In this document: positions 44,061 through 51,862 of the stretch, piece by piece
How the letters are laid out: every line of letters starts with the position of its first letter
Numbering within the stretch: position 1 is the stretch's first letter
Assembly (NCBI GenBank): GCA_964636495.1
Contig: CAZWSL010000004.1
Span: 1 to 64,000, forward strand
DNA: 64,000 bases
Direction: 5' to 3'
Source: Desulfobacula sp964636495
GTDB lineage: Bacteria; Desulfobacterota; Desulfobacteria; Desulfobacterales; Desulfobacteraceae
Translations under genes and position numbers: made by a program
The notes under the pieces: model-generated
What the model saw: the letters and a program-made list of their open reading frames with translations, nothing else
Databases searched by the model: none
Told to the model about the DNA's origin: nothing

Positions 44061-45255
44061 TTTCAAGATAGATCTGCAGTGCCCGCAATGCGGTGCCCCT
44101 GCAGTATTAAATGAGACACAATATATTATAAAATGCAGTTCCTGCAGAACCTGTAATATCATTCATGCCTATCCATACCCGTGCTACTATATGGAACCGA
44201 ACCAGAAAAAATATGCTGATCTTAAAATTATATATATACCCTACTGGAGATTCAAAGGGCTTGAATTCACACTGGGTGGAAATATACCACGCTTCCGGGT
44301 GAATGATATCTCCTCTATTGCAGTACAGAAAACATCACTGCCCCCTGCACTTGGGTTTCATTCCCAGACACAGAGACTTAAATTTGTGCACAAAGGAATA
44401 AACGGAGTATTTATCCAGCCTGAAATCTCCAGAAAAAACATCCTTCATCAGATTGGAGGGAACAGTGACAGAAAAGTATATATCGGAGAAATATTAAGCC
44501 TGATCTTCATGCCGTTTTACCTGGACAGCCATACATTATATGATGGACTGACAGGAAATAAACTGGCTGTTGAACCACCTGATACTGATGCAGGTAAAAA
44601 ACCCCCTGACTATAACCTCAAATTTACCCCGAGTATCTGTCCCAACTGCGGATGGGATCTTAAAGGTGAAACAGATTCACTTGTCCTCCACTGTGATAAC
44701 TGCATGAGTTTCTGGCTGGTCCGCAACAGGAAACTGAACCGGATTAACGCACTGTTTTTCAGCTCAAAAAAAGATATCCAGCTTCAGGTTCCTTTCTGGC
44801 GGTTTCATATTGAATTTTCCACTCTGCAGCTCTCCACAAGGGCCAATCTCATAAAAACTGCCAATATTCCGAAAATTATCAGGGAGAAAGATATGCAGCA
44901 GATATTATATTTTTACATCCCTGCTTTCAAACTCAATCCCAAACTGTTTTTGCGGATTGGAAAACAGGTGACCATGGCTGAGATAGAACCGGCAGAAGTA
45001 GAAACTATCAGGAATGACCCTTTCCATCCGGTTGATCTTCCCCTTGAAGAGGGAATGCAGGCAGTAGCTCCCATTTTGATGAATTTATGCAGTAATAAAG
45101 AGGGCACCTGGAAAATTCTTAAACATGAAAAATTGAAATTAAGATCCTGCAGCCTTGCTTATATGCCGTTCCATGCGGCCGGGAGTGAGTATATCCAGGA
45201 TACACTCGGTTTCAGTATTCCGAAAAATTCTCTGAAATTCGGTCGTCAGATATAA
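44038..45255 (+). CDS. Zinc-ribbon protein of unknown function inside the BMP locus
   Basis: The 405-residue protein contains several zinc-binding knots. The N-terminal one is CPQCGAPAVLN with CSSCRTC, and the second is CPNCGWDLK with CDNC (around 200-223). No membrane segment is seen in between, and the rest is a beta-rich domain with repeated FWRF-like and YIPYWRF phrases. No strong ribosome-binding site precedes the ATG; the micro-gene upstream probably feeds ribosomes in. It lies between the two permease genes of the ABC locus, but need not be part of the transporter. Confidence 0.65.
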   Translation: MAAVKGYNFKIDLQCPQCGAPAVLNETQYIIKCSSCRTCNIIHAYPYPCYYMEPNQKKYADLKIIYIPYWRFKGLEFTLGGNIPRFRVNDISSIAVQKTSLPPALGFHSQTQRLKFVHKGINGVFIQPEISRKNILHQIGGNSDRKVYIGEILSLIFMPFYLDSHTLYDGLTGNKLAVEPPDTDAGKKPPDYNLKFTPSICPNCGWDLKGETDSLVLHCDNCMSFWLVRNRKLNRINALFFSSKKDIQLQVPFWRFHIEFSTLQLSTRANLIKTANIPKIIREKDMQQILYFYIPAFKLNPKLFLRIGKQVTMAEIEPAEVETIRNDPFHPVDLPLEEGMQAVAPILMNLCSNKEGTWKILKHEKLKLRSCSLAYMPFHAAGSEYIQDTLGFSIPKNSLKFGRQI

Positions 45256-45277
45256 AAGTATCAACACTATCTTCTTA

Positions 45278-45307
45278 TTGACATAAAGAGCCTTCTTCAT
45301 CTATATA
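45278..45307 (+). promoter_or_regulatory. Candidate internal promoter of permease B
   Basis: TTGACA (45278-45283) and TATATA (45302-45307) are 18 bp apart in the 181-bp gap. A start near 45314 would fall at the left arm of the inverted repeat there. It would let the second permease gene be expressed on its own. Confidence 0.45.
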
Positions 45308-45310
45308 TGA

Positions 45311-45377
45311 GCCTGGATATTTAACAAATAGTTTTGCAGCATAATAAAATAAGCAGAATGCCATAAAATATCCAGGC
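45311..45377. repeat. Inverted repeat, 12-bp arms, before permease B
   Basis: GCCTGGATATTT (45311-45322) and AAATATCCAGGC (45366-45377) are exact reverse complements around 43 AT-rich bases. In RNA from the internal promoter it would close off the 5' end of the message. No T-run follows. Confidence 0.75.
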
Positions 45378-45436
45378 CGGTGCAGTCAAAGAGAAATAAA
45401 CACTTTTTTACGTTATTGATATCTGGGGTATAATGG

Positions 45437-46357
45437 ATGGAAGATATAATAGTTTCTACACTTCAGCGGACAATGGTAGCTGGCACGCCACTGCTGCTTG
45501 CAACAACAGGTGAAGTGATATGTGAAAGATCAGGCATTCTTAACCTTGGGGTTGAAGGTGTCATGGCTATAGGGGCTGTAACCGCTTTTATTGTCACCAT
45601 GACAACAGGATCTCCCTGGCTCGGTACAGCTGTTGCAGTTGCTGCAGGTGTCACAATATCTGTCATACATGCCTTTGCATCCATAACACTCCAGGCCAAC
45701 CAGGTTGTTTCAGGGCTTGCATTGACCATGCTCGGTCTTGGACTTTCAGGCATGCTCGGCAAACCATATGTTGGAAAACCGCTCTCAATTAAAATGGAAG
45801 ATTGGAATATTCCATGGCTTTCTGATATTCCATGGCTTGGGAAAATTTTATTTTCCCAGAGTCCTTTTTTCTATCTTGCCATTCTGCTTGCATTTGTATC
45901 CTGGTTTTTTCTTGAAAGAACCCGCCTTGGAATAGCGATTCGATCAACAGGAGAAAATCCAAAAGCCTCTGAAGCCCAGGGGGTGAGTGTATCAAAACTG
46001 AGATACCTGAGTGTTCTCATCGGCGGAGGGTTTTCAGCTCTTGCAGGAGCACATCTCTCTATTTCATACTCAAAATCGTGGATAGAGGGAATGACTGCCG
46101 GCCGGGGCTGGATTGCCATTGCCCTTACCATATTTGCCCTGTGGAATCCAGGGCGGGCCATCTGGGCAGCATTTGTATTTGGAGGAATCTTTGTTGTGCA
46201 GTACCTGCTGCAGCCCATTGGAATCTCCCCTAACTTTCTTTCCATGCTCCCTTATATTGCAACTCTCTTAATTTTACTGCTGATCAGTTTTAAAGATCCG
46301 AAAAAACTGAATGCGCCTGCCATGCTTGCAGAACCTTATAAACGGGGAGAAAGATAA
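45437..46357 (+). CDS. BMP-type ABC permease B (locus 1)
   Basis: The 306-residue membrane protein has about eight to nine hydrophobic segments, with SGILNLGVEGVMAIGAV (near 34) and AIRSTGENPKASEAQGVSV. These are hallmarks of the YufQ/NupQ-like permease. It completes the transporter with the permease at 42741 and the double ATPase. A clear GGGG-rich stretch sits near its start. Its stop is directly followed by the signal peptide of the peptidase gene. Confidence 0.88.
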   Translation: MEDIIVSTLQRTMVAGTPLLLATTGEVICERSGILNLGVEGVMAIGAVTAFIVTMTTGSPWLGTAVAVAAGVTISVIHAFASITLQANQVVSGLALTMLGLGLSGMLGKPYVGKPLSIKMEDWNIPWLSDIPWLGKILFSQSPFFYLAILLAFVSWFFLERTRLGIAIRSTGENPKASEAQGVSVSKLRYLSVLIGGGFSALAGAHLSISYSKSWIEGMTAGRGWIAIALTIFALWNPGRAIWAAFVFGGIFVVQYLLQPIGISPNFLSMLPYIATLLILLLISFKDPKKLNAPAMLAEPYKRGER

Positions 46358-47758
46358 ATTAATAAAAAAATTTTTATAGTTTTCTATCTCTCCCTGCTCC
46401 TGCTGTATCCCTTTCAAAAGAGCTCTGCAATCTCTATCCCTGATGAAAAAAAACTTGCAGAGACATTCATGCAGATGATTCAAAAAAGAGAGATCCTGTT
46501 ACATGACTTGATTGTCAATCATCTGGTCACCGATGTCGGGACCCGGATTCTTTCACATCTGCCGCCGCAACCTTTCAAATATTCATTCCATGTTATTGAC
46601 AGTGATGTATTTAATGCCTTTGCTAGTCCTGCAGCCAATATTTTCATTTACCGAGGCGTTATCACATCCCTTGACTCAATTGATGAACTTGCCGGCATTA
46701 TCGGACATGAGATTGCCCATGCTGCCAGCAGACATGTATCCCAGTCAATTGACCGTTCAAAATTCATCAGTATAGGAAGTCTTGCAGGAATACTTGCAGG
46801 AGCAATTATAAACAGCAACTCAAGCAGAGAAGCAGGAAATGCTGTCATACAGGGTTCAATGGCTGCGGGACAGACGGTAATGCTTGCATTCACCAGAAGC
46901 AATGAGACAGAGGCAGATGAAAAGGGAATTATGTTCCTGAAAAAATCGTGCTTTTCACCGGAGGGCCTGAAAACAGGGTTAATGAAAATAAGGGCATCGG
47001 ATTTTCAGGGTGTTGAATCCATTCCAGATTATGTAAAAACCCATCCCGGAACCGGTAAGCGGATTGCCCATGTTGAAAATATTCTTTCAGGAGTACCCCC
47101 CTCTTCCAGGAAAGCAGCGTGCAGGAAAGATTTCAGGTTTGATATGGTAAAATATCGCATTTTAGGACTTTATACCGATATTGAACCGGCGTTCAGCAAA
47201 CTGAAGATACAGGTTGAGAATGAGCCGTTAAACCCTGCTGTCCATTATGGAATCGGACTTGTCTATGCCAGAAAATTCATGCTGGAAAAAGCGCTGATAC
47301 ACTTTAGAAAAGCGCTGTCCATAAATATTTTTGACCCGATGATACTTCTTGACATGGGAAGAGTTTTTATCCTTGACGGAAAACCTGAAAAGGCTGTCAG
47401 CCTTCTTGAAGGAACGCTGTCAGATCCTGTCATCGGCATCATGGCAAAATTTCATATGGGAGAGGCTCATCTTGAGATGGACAATTTTCAATCTGCCAGA
47501 CGCTGTTTTGAAAATGTCATTCAGGAAAAACCCTCTCTATTTCCCAGAGCATATTACAATATGGCAAAAATCATGTCCATGACAAAGGAGCAGGCTCTTT
47601 CCCACTTTTATCTGGGGCAGTATTACTCAAGGATGAAAAAATACAAAACTGCAAAACTGCATTTCAGCAAAGCGATTGATACACTTGACAATCCGGGTAT
47701 GATAAAAAAGAGCAAAGAGCTGTTAAAAGCCCTTGATGATTTGGATAAAAAAATTTAA
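46358..47758 (+). CDS. M48 metalloprotease with TPRs, near-cognate ATT start
   Basis: An in-frame signal peptide (NKKIFIVFYLSLLLLYP, cut near SSA) lies before the first ATG at 46469. The frame begins directly after the stop of the permease gene, and the only plausible start with a ribosome-binding site (GGGGAG, 9 bp upstream) is ATT at 46358. The catalytic motif GHEIAHAASRH follows, with ETEADEKG as the third zinc ligand. Two to four TPRs complete the C-terminal half. M48 proteins of this BepA/YfgC-like type act in the periplasm on outer-membrane proteins. The product is about 466 residues. An ATG-only reading would lose the signal peptide. Confidence 0.82.
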   Translation: MNKKIFIVFYLSLLLLYPFQKSSAISIPDEKKLAETFMQMIQKREILLHDLIVNHLVTDVGTRILSHLPPQPFKYSFHVIDSDVFNAFASPAANIFIYRGVITSLDSIDELAGIIGHEIAHAASRHVSQSIDRSKFISIGSLAGILAGAIINSNSSREAGNAVIQGSMAAGQTVMLAFTRSNETEADEKGIMFLKKSCFSPEGLKTGLMKIRASDFQGVESIPDYVKTHPGTGKRIAHVENILSGVPPSSRKAACRKDFRFDMVKYRILGLYTDIEPAFSKLKIQVENEPLNPAVHYGIGLVYARKFMLEKALIHFRKALSINIFDPMILLDMGRVFILDGKPEKAVSLLEGTLSDPVIGIMAKFHMGEAHLEMDNFQSARRCFENVIQEKPSLFPRAYYNMAKIMSMTKEQALSHFYLGQYYSRMKKYKTAKLHFSKAIDTLDNPGMIKKSKELLKALDDLDKKI

Positions 47759-49785
47759 ATCAAATCAAATCGTGAAAACTGCATGGTAAATGTCCCTCTT
47801 CCCTGGCTTACGGAACGGAGTGCAGTGGAATATCCGAACATTCTGGCAAGCGGGGCCATTGCTTTTACAACCTGAACACCTGATTTAGGGGTAATGGATT
47901 CTACTTTGCCTCCCCTTATGTTAAGATCAGATATGGCATCTCCCATATATGAATCAGGAACAAAAATCTCCACATCCATTATGGGTTCAAGAAGCGCCAG
48001 CAAAGAATTTTCCAGTGCATTCCTGCACGCCATGGATGCACAGACAGAAAAGGCAAGTTCAGAACTCCTGTCATCAGAACTGACGTCATTGAGTTCAATT
48101 AAAAGATCCACCAGAGGATAACCTTTTAAAAAGCCTCCTTCAAGGCTTTCTCTCACTCCTTTTTCAATAGCTGTGATGTATTGTTCAGGAATCTGATCTT
48201 TACTTACCCTGGATTCAAAGACGACCCCTTCACCACGTTCAAGCGGTGTAAGCGTAATATTCACACCGGCAAAATGTATTTTTCCTGAAATCTCTCTCTC
48301 AAAAGCAGCTTTTCCCTCTGCCTGAGAGGTGATGATTTCTCTGTAGACCACCTGGGGATTACCCACATTCACATTGGTCTTGAACTCCTTAAGCATCCTT
48401 GAAATCACGACTTCCAGATGGAGCTCGCCCATTCCGGAGAGGATTGTCTGCCCGGTTTCATCATCTTTTCTCACCTTGAGTGTCGGATCCTCTATCATGA
48501 ACTTTTCAAGGACATCATCCAGTTTTTCCTGGTCAGCATAGGTTTTAGGCTCAATAGCTATGGAAATAACAGGGTCTTCGTATTCCATCTTTTCCAGAAG
48601 AACCGGCTTCTCTTTTGAACAGAGGGTATCACCGGTGCTGGAGTTCTTGAGACCTACAATCCCGATAATATCTCCTGCGCCTGCTTCCTTGAGCCGTTCT
48701 CTCTTGTTGGCATGCATCTTGAGAATTCTGGAGAGCTTCTCTTTTTTGTTCAACAGCGGGTTAAAGACATCAGAGCCTGTTTCAATTTTCCCTGAATAAA
48801 TCCTTGCAAAAGAGAGTTTTCTCCCCTCAATCATGGAAACCTTGAAAATCAGAGCTGCAAGCGGACCATTTTTCCGGGGAAGGAATTCCAGCTCCTCATT
48901 GGTTTCAGGATGTATGCCCGCCACCGGCGGTACATCGTCTGGACTTGGCAGGAAAGATTCAATAGCATCCAGTAAGGTTTGAATTCCTTTATTCTTCAAA
49001 GCACTTCCGCACAGCACAGGCACAATCTGCCTTGCTATTGTTGCTTCCCTCACAGCTTTTGTTATTTCCTCTTCTGAAATCTCCTCTTCAGAAAGATATT
49101 TTTCCATTATGTCATCATTAACTTCTGAAACCGCTTCAAGCAGTGTCTCACGATATTCTAAAGCAATCTCTTCAAATTCAGGGATGATTTCATGTTCTGA
49201 ATACTCGGCCCCCATGGTTTCATCATCCCACACAATCTGTTTCATCTTGATAAGGTCAATCACACCTCTGAAACTCTCTTCTGCACCCATGGGCAGCTGA
49301 AGAATCACCGGATTTGCCCCCAGTTTTTCTTTTATGGAAGTCACAGCAGCAAAATAGTCTGCACCGGTTCTGTCCATTTTATTGATAAATGCCATCCGCG
49401 GAACAAGATAGCGATCAGCCTGTCTCCATACAGTTTCAGACTGAGGCTCAACCCCCCCCACAGCACAGAAAACGCCGATTGCCCCATCCAGAACTCTTAA
49501 AGCTCTTTCCACCTCAACAGTAAAATCAACATGTCCGGGTGTATCGATAATCTGTATAACTGATTTACCCCATTCACACGTTGTTACTGCAGACGTAATG
49601 GTGATCCCCCTGTCCTGCTCATCCTGCATCCAGTCCATGACAGCTTCGCCATCGTGGACTTCGCCCAGTTTATGTGATTTGCCCGTATAGTATAGGATCC
49701 TTTCCGTGACAGTGGTCTTTCCCGCATCAATATGGGCCATGATTCCTATATTTCTAAACTGACTGATTTTTTTCTGCTTGCTCAT
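47755..49785 (-). CDS. fusA2: Elongation factor G, second (FusA2-like) copy
   Basis: The 676-residue GTPase promotes ribosomal translocation. G motifs: AHIDAGKTT, RGITITSA, DTPGHVD, NKMD and a G5-type GSALKNKG; domains II to V follow in order (for example GELHLEVVISRM). It is shorter than the canonical EF-G (about 690-700 residues) and lies away from a str operon, as second copies do. These often support recycling or stress. Its stop overlaps the convergent peptidase stop: the two TAA codons share TTAA. Confidence 0.88.
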   Translation of the reverse strand: MSKQKKISQFRNIGIMAHIDAGKTTVTERILYYTGKSHKLGEVHDGEAVMDWMQDEQDRGITITSAVTTCEWGKSVIQIIDTPGHVDFTVEVERALRVLDGAIGVFCAVGGVEPQSETVWRQADRYLVPRMAFINKMDRTGADYFAAVTSIKEKLGANPVILQLPMGAEESFRGVIDLIKMKQIVWDDETMGAEYSEHEIIPEFEEIALEYRETLLEAVSEVNDDIMEKYLSEEEISEEEITKAVREATIARQIVPVLCGSALKNKGIQTLLDAIESFLPSPDDVPPVAGIHPETNEELEFLPRKNGPLAALIFKVSMIEGRKLSFARIYSGKIETGSDVFNPLLNKKEKLSRILKMHANKRERLKEAGAGDIIGIVGLKNSSTGDTLCSKEKPVLLEKMEYEDPVISIAIEPKTYADQEKLDDVLEKFMIEDPTLKVRKDDETGQTILSGMGELHLEVVISRMLKEFKTNVNVGNPQVVYREIITSQAEGKAAFEREISGKIHFAGVNITLTPLERGEGVVFESRVSKDQIPEQYITAIEKGVRESLEGGFLKGYPLVDLLIELNDVSSDDRSSELAFSVCASMACRNALENSLLALLEPIMDVEIFVPDSYMGDAISDLNIRGGKVESITPKSGVQVVKAMAPLARMFGYSTALRSVSQGRGTFTMQFSRFDLI

Positions 49786-49923
49786 TTTACGTATAACCTT
49801 TAGGTTGAAACCAATATTCTACTTAAAATTTATAATATTTTCAGGTTGAAATAAAATTTTTTAACAATAACAAAGTTGATATCTATGTTTTTCTTAAGAA
49901 AATTTCCTGCAGTTAAATGATCT

Positions 49924-49952
49924 TTGATACAGCATTGCCTGTATCGTGTCAA
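49924..49952 (-). promoter_or_regulatory. EF-G2 promoter with palindromic operator
   Basis: On the minus strand TTGACA (49952-49947) and TATCAA (49929-49924) are 17 bp apart. Inside the spacer GATACAG (49926-49932) and CTGTATC (49939-49945) form a 7-bp inverted repeat. A regulator bound here would cover the promoter. Confidence 0.5.
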
Positions 49953-49963
49953 GAAAATATCCC

Positions 49964-49992
49964 TTGCAAATCCCTGACAGGTTTAATAAATT
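49964..49992 (+). promoter_or_regulatory. Candidate promoter of the 50042 gene
   Basis: TTGCAA and TAAATT with a 17-bp spacer lie 50 bp before the DUF1992 gene. The match to consensus is moderate. Confidence 0.4.
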
Positions 49993-50041
49993 AACAACTT
50001 AATATATTCAACAAAAATATTTCAGGAGTTGATAACAGTAT

Positions 50042-50413
50042 ATGATTCCCGGTTTTGAATCACTAGTTGAAGAGAGAATAAAAAAAGCCCAGAAAGAGGG
50101 CTTATTTGACAATCTGAAAGGAAAGAGCAAACCCCTGCATTTTGAAGATCAGAATGTACCTGATGATACACGGCTTGCCCACAAGATCCTGAAAAATGCA
50201 GGTTTTCTTCCCCCTGAAATTGAACTTAAAAAAAAAATCAATAATACAGAGCAACTGCTCACAACTGTTGCAGACAACTCTCCTGAGAGAGTTAAAATTC
50301 AAAAAAAACTCAACTACCTGTTGACCAAATTAAATACAGCAAGGGGAGACCGGCCATGTTCTCCTCTCTTATCAGATATTTACCGGAAAAATATTATTAA
50401 AAAGATATCATGA
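50042..50413 (+). CDS. DUF1992 (DnaJ-C28-like) protein
   Basis: The 123-residue soluble protein begins MIPGFESLVEERIKKAQKEG, continues with FDNLKGKSKPL and has LPPEIELKKKI, the highly conserved block of DUF1992. That domain is related to the conserved region of DnaJ homologue C28. The biochemical role is unknown. AGGAG lies 11 bp before the ATG. It overlaps the next gene by 4 bp. Confidence 0.85.
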   Translation: MIPGFESLVEERIKKAQKEGLFDNLKGKSKPLHFEDQNVPDDTRLAHKILKNAGFLPPEIELKKKINNTEQLLTTVADNSPERVKIQKKLNYLLTKLNTARGDRPCSPLLSDIYRKNIIKKIS

Positions 50414-50811
50414 TGTTTAACATATTAAGCAAGAGCGGATTATACAAAAATATATTTACAGCCTATCTGATTCTTATGCTCCATGTTGTACTGCTTGCAG
50501 GTATCGGTATTACCATTATCCTGTTCAAAGGCATGTATCAGTATCTGCCGTGGATAATGGGAGGATTCAGCCTTCTGGTGGTTGCAACAATCTATATTAT
50601 CTACCAGCGAATCAAGAGAAACTCCCTGGAGTTAAAAGAGGTTCTTTCCATGCCGCAATTTCAGAACAGAGCAGTGGATGTAAAGCTGCTTGGGGGGATT
50701 GCATCTTTTAAGATATCCCCTGAAAACAACAATCATGCCCTTGTCGACTATAAAGGCGATAAGCGTTCAACCACCCCGATGATTGAAAATTCTGCCGGAA
50801 ACGAAAAGTAA
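50410..50811 (+). CDS. Small two-helix membrane protein
   Basis: The 133-residue protein has two hydrophobic segments (about residues 15-38 and 48-68) and a soluble C-terminal tail. I recognise no family. ATGATG overlap with the DUF1992 gene suggests coupled translation. Its position before ddl gives no clear role. Confidence 0.65.
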   Translation: MMFNILSKSGLYKNIFTAYLILMLHVVLLAGIGITIILFKGMYQYLPWIMGGFSLLVVATIYIIYQRIKRNSLELKEVLSMPQFQNRAVDVKLLGGIASFKISPENNNHALVDYKGDKRSTTPMIENSAGNEK

Positions 50812-50902
50812 AAAGTTAAAGAAAACATATGACTTTGAAAGAGATATTTTAAAATTTAAAGCAGAACTTTTACAAGGATTTATAAACAAAGGAGCTTTTA
50901 CA

Positions 50903-51862
50903 ATGAAAAAAATTAAGCTGGCACTTTTATCCGGTGGAATCTCCTCGGAGAGAGAGGTGTCCCTTAACAGCGGCAAACAGGTCATGAATGCCCTTGATAA
51001 GGAGAAGTATGATATTTCCTGCTATGATCCTAAATATGATTTAAAACAGCTTGTAATCGATTCTGAATCAATTGATGCTGCCCTGATCATCCTGCACGGT
51101 CCTTTTGGAGAAGACGGCACGGTTCAGGGTCTGCTGGATCTGCTTGACATCCCCTACCAGGGAGCAGGCGTTCTGGGAAGTGCAGCTGCAATGAACAAGC
51201 TTACGGCAAAAAGGCTGTATGACCATGCAGGGGTACCCACTCCCTCCTATCATGCATTTTTCCTGAATGAAAAAATAGATAATGAAATGATTATGGAATC
51301 GTTAAACCTGCCAGTAGTTGTAAAACCGGCCTGTGCCGGATCAAGCGTGGGGATGACTATTGTAAAAGATAAAAAAGAGATTGAAGATGCTGTCAGATCC
51401 GCTTTTGAGCATGATGATACAATTATTGTTGAAAAGTATATCAAAGGAGTTGAACTCACCTGTGGAGTTCTGGGAAATGATGACCTGGAAGCACTGCCGG
51501 TAATTGAGATCATCCCAGGCAAGGGACATGAATTTTTTGATTACAAAGCCAAATATACTGCCGGAGAGACAGAGGAAATCTGTCCAGCAAGAATTGATGA
51601 ACATACAACAAAAAAAGTTCAGAAGCTGGCAATGAGAGCACATAAAGCACTCTTTCTGAAAGGATATTCAAGAACAGATTTCATTTTAAGCCATAATGAA
51701 CTGCAGGTTCTTGAAACCAATACAATCCCGGGCATGACTGCAACCAGTCTGTATCCACAGTCTGCCAGGGTTGGAGGATACACTTTTACAGAGCTTCTTG
51801 ACAAACTGATAGAACTTGCAATGGAAGAGCACAAAAAATTAAAATTAAGGAGATCATCATGA
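50903..51862 (+). CDS. ddl: D-alanine--D-alanine ligase
   Basis: The 319-residue ATP-grasp ligase joins two D-alanines for peptidoglycan. Typical motifs: LSGGISSEREVSLNSGKQV, ILHGPFGEDGTVQG, VVKPACAGSSVGM and the C-terminal EVNT-type LETNTIPGMTATSLYP. The true start is ATG 50903, with AAAGGAG 8 bp before it. An earlier in-frame start at 50783 overlaps the previous gene and adds 40 non-family residues. It is not in a mur cluster. It overlaps purD by 4 bp. Confidence 0.92.
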   Translation: MKKIKLALLSGGISSEREVSLNSGKQVMNALDKEKYDISCYDPKYDLKQLVIDSESIDAALIILHGPFGEDGTVQGLLDLLDIPYQGAGVLGSAAAMNKLTAKRLYDHAGVPTPSYHAFFLNEKIDNEMIMESLNLPVVVKPACAGSSVGMTIVKDKKEIEDAVRSAFEHDDTIIVEKYIKGVELTCGVLGNDDLEALPVIEIIPGKGHEFFDYKAKYTAGETEEICPARIDEHTTKKVQKLAMRAHKALFLKGYSRTDFILSHNELQVLETNTIPGMTATSLYPQSARVGGYTFTELLDKLIELAMEEHKKLKLRRSS

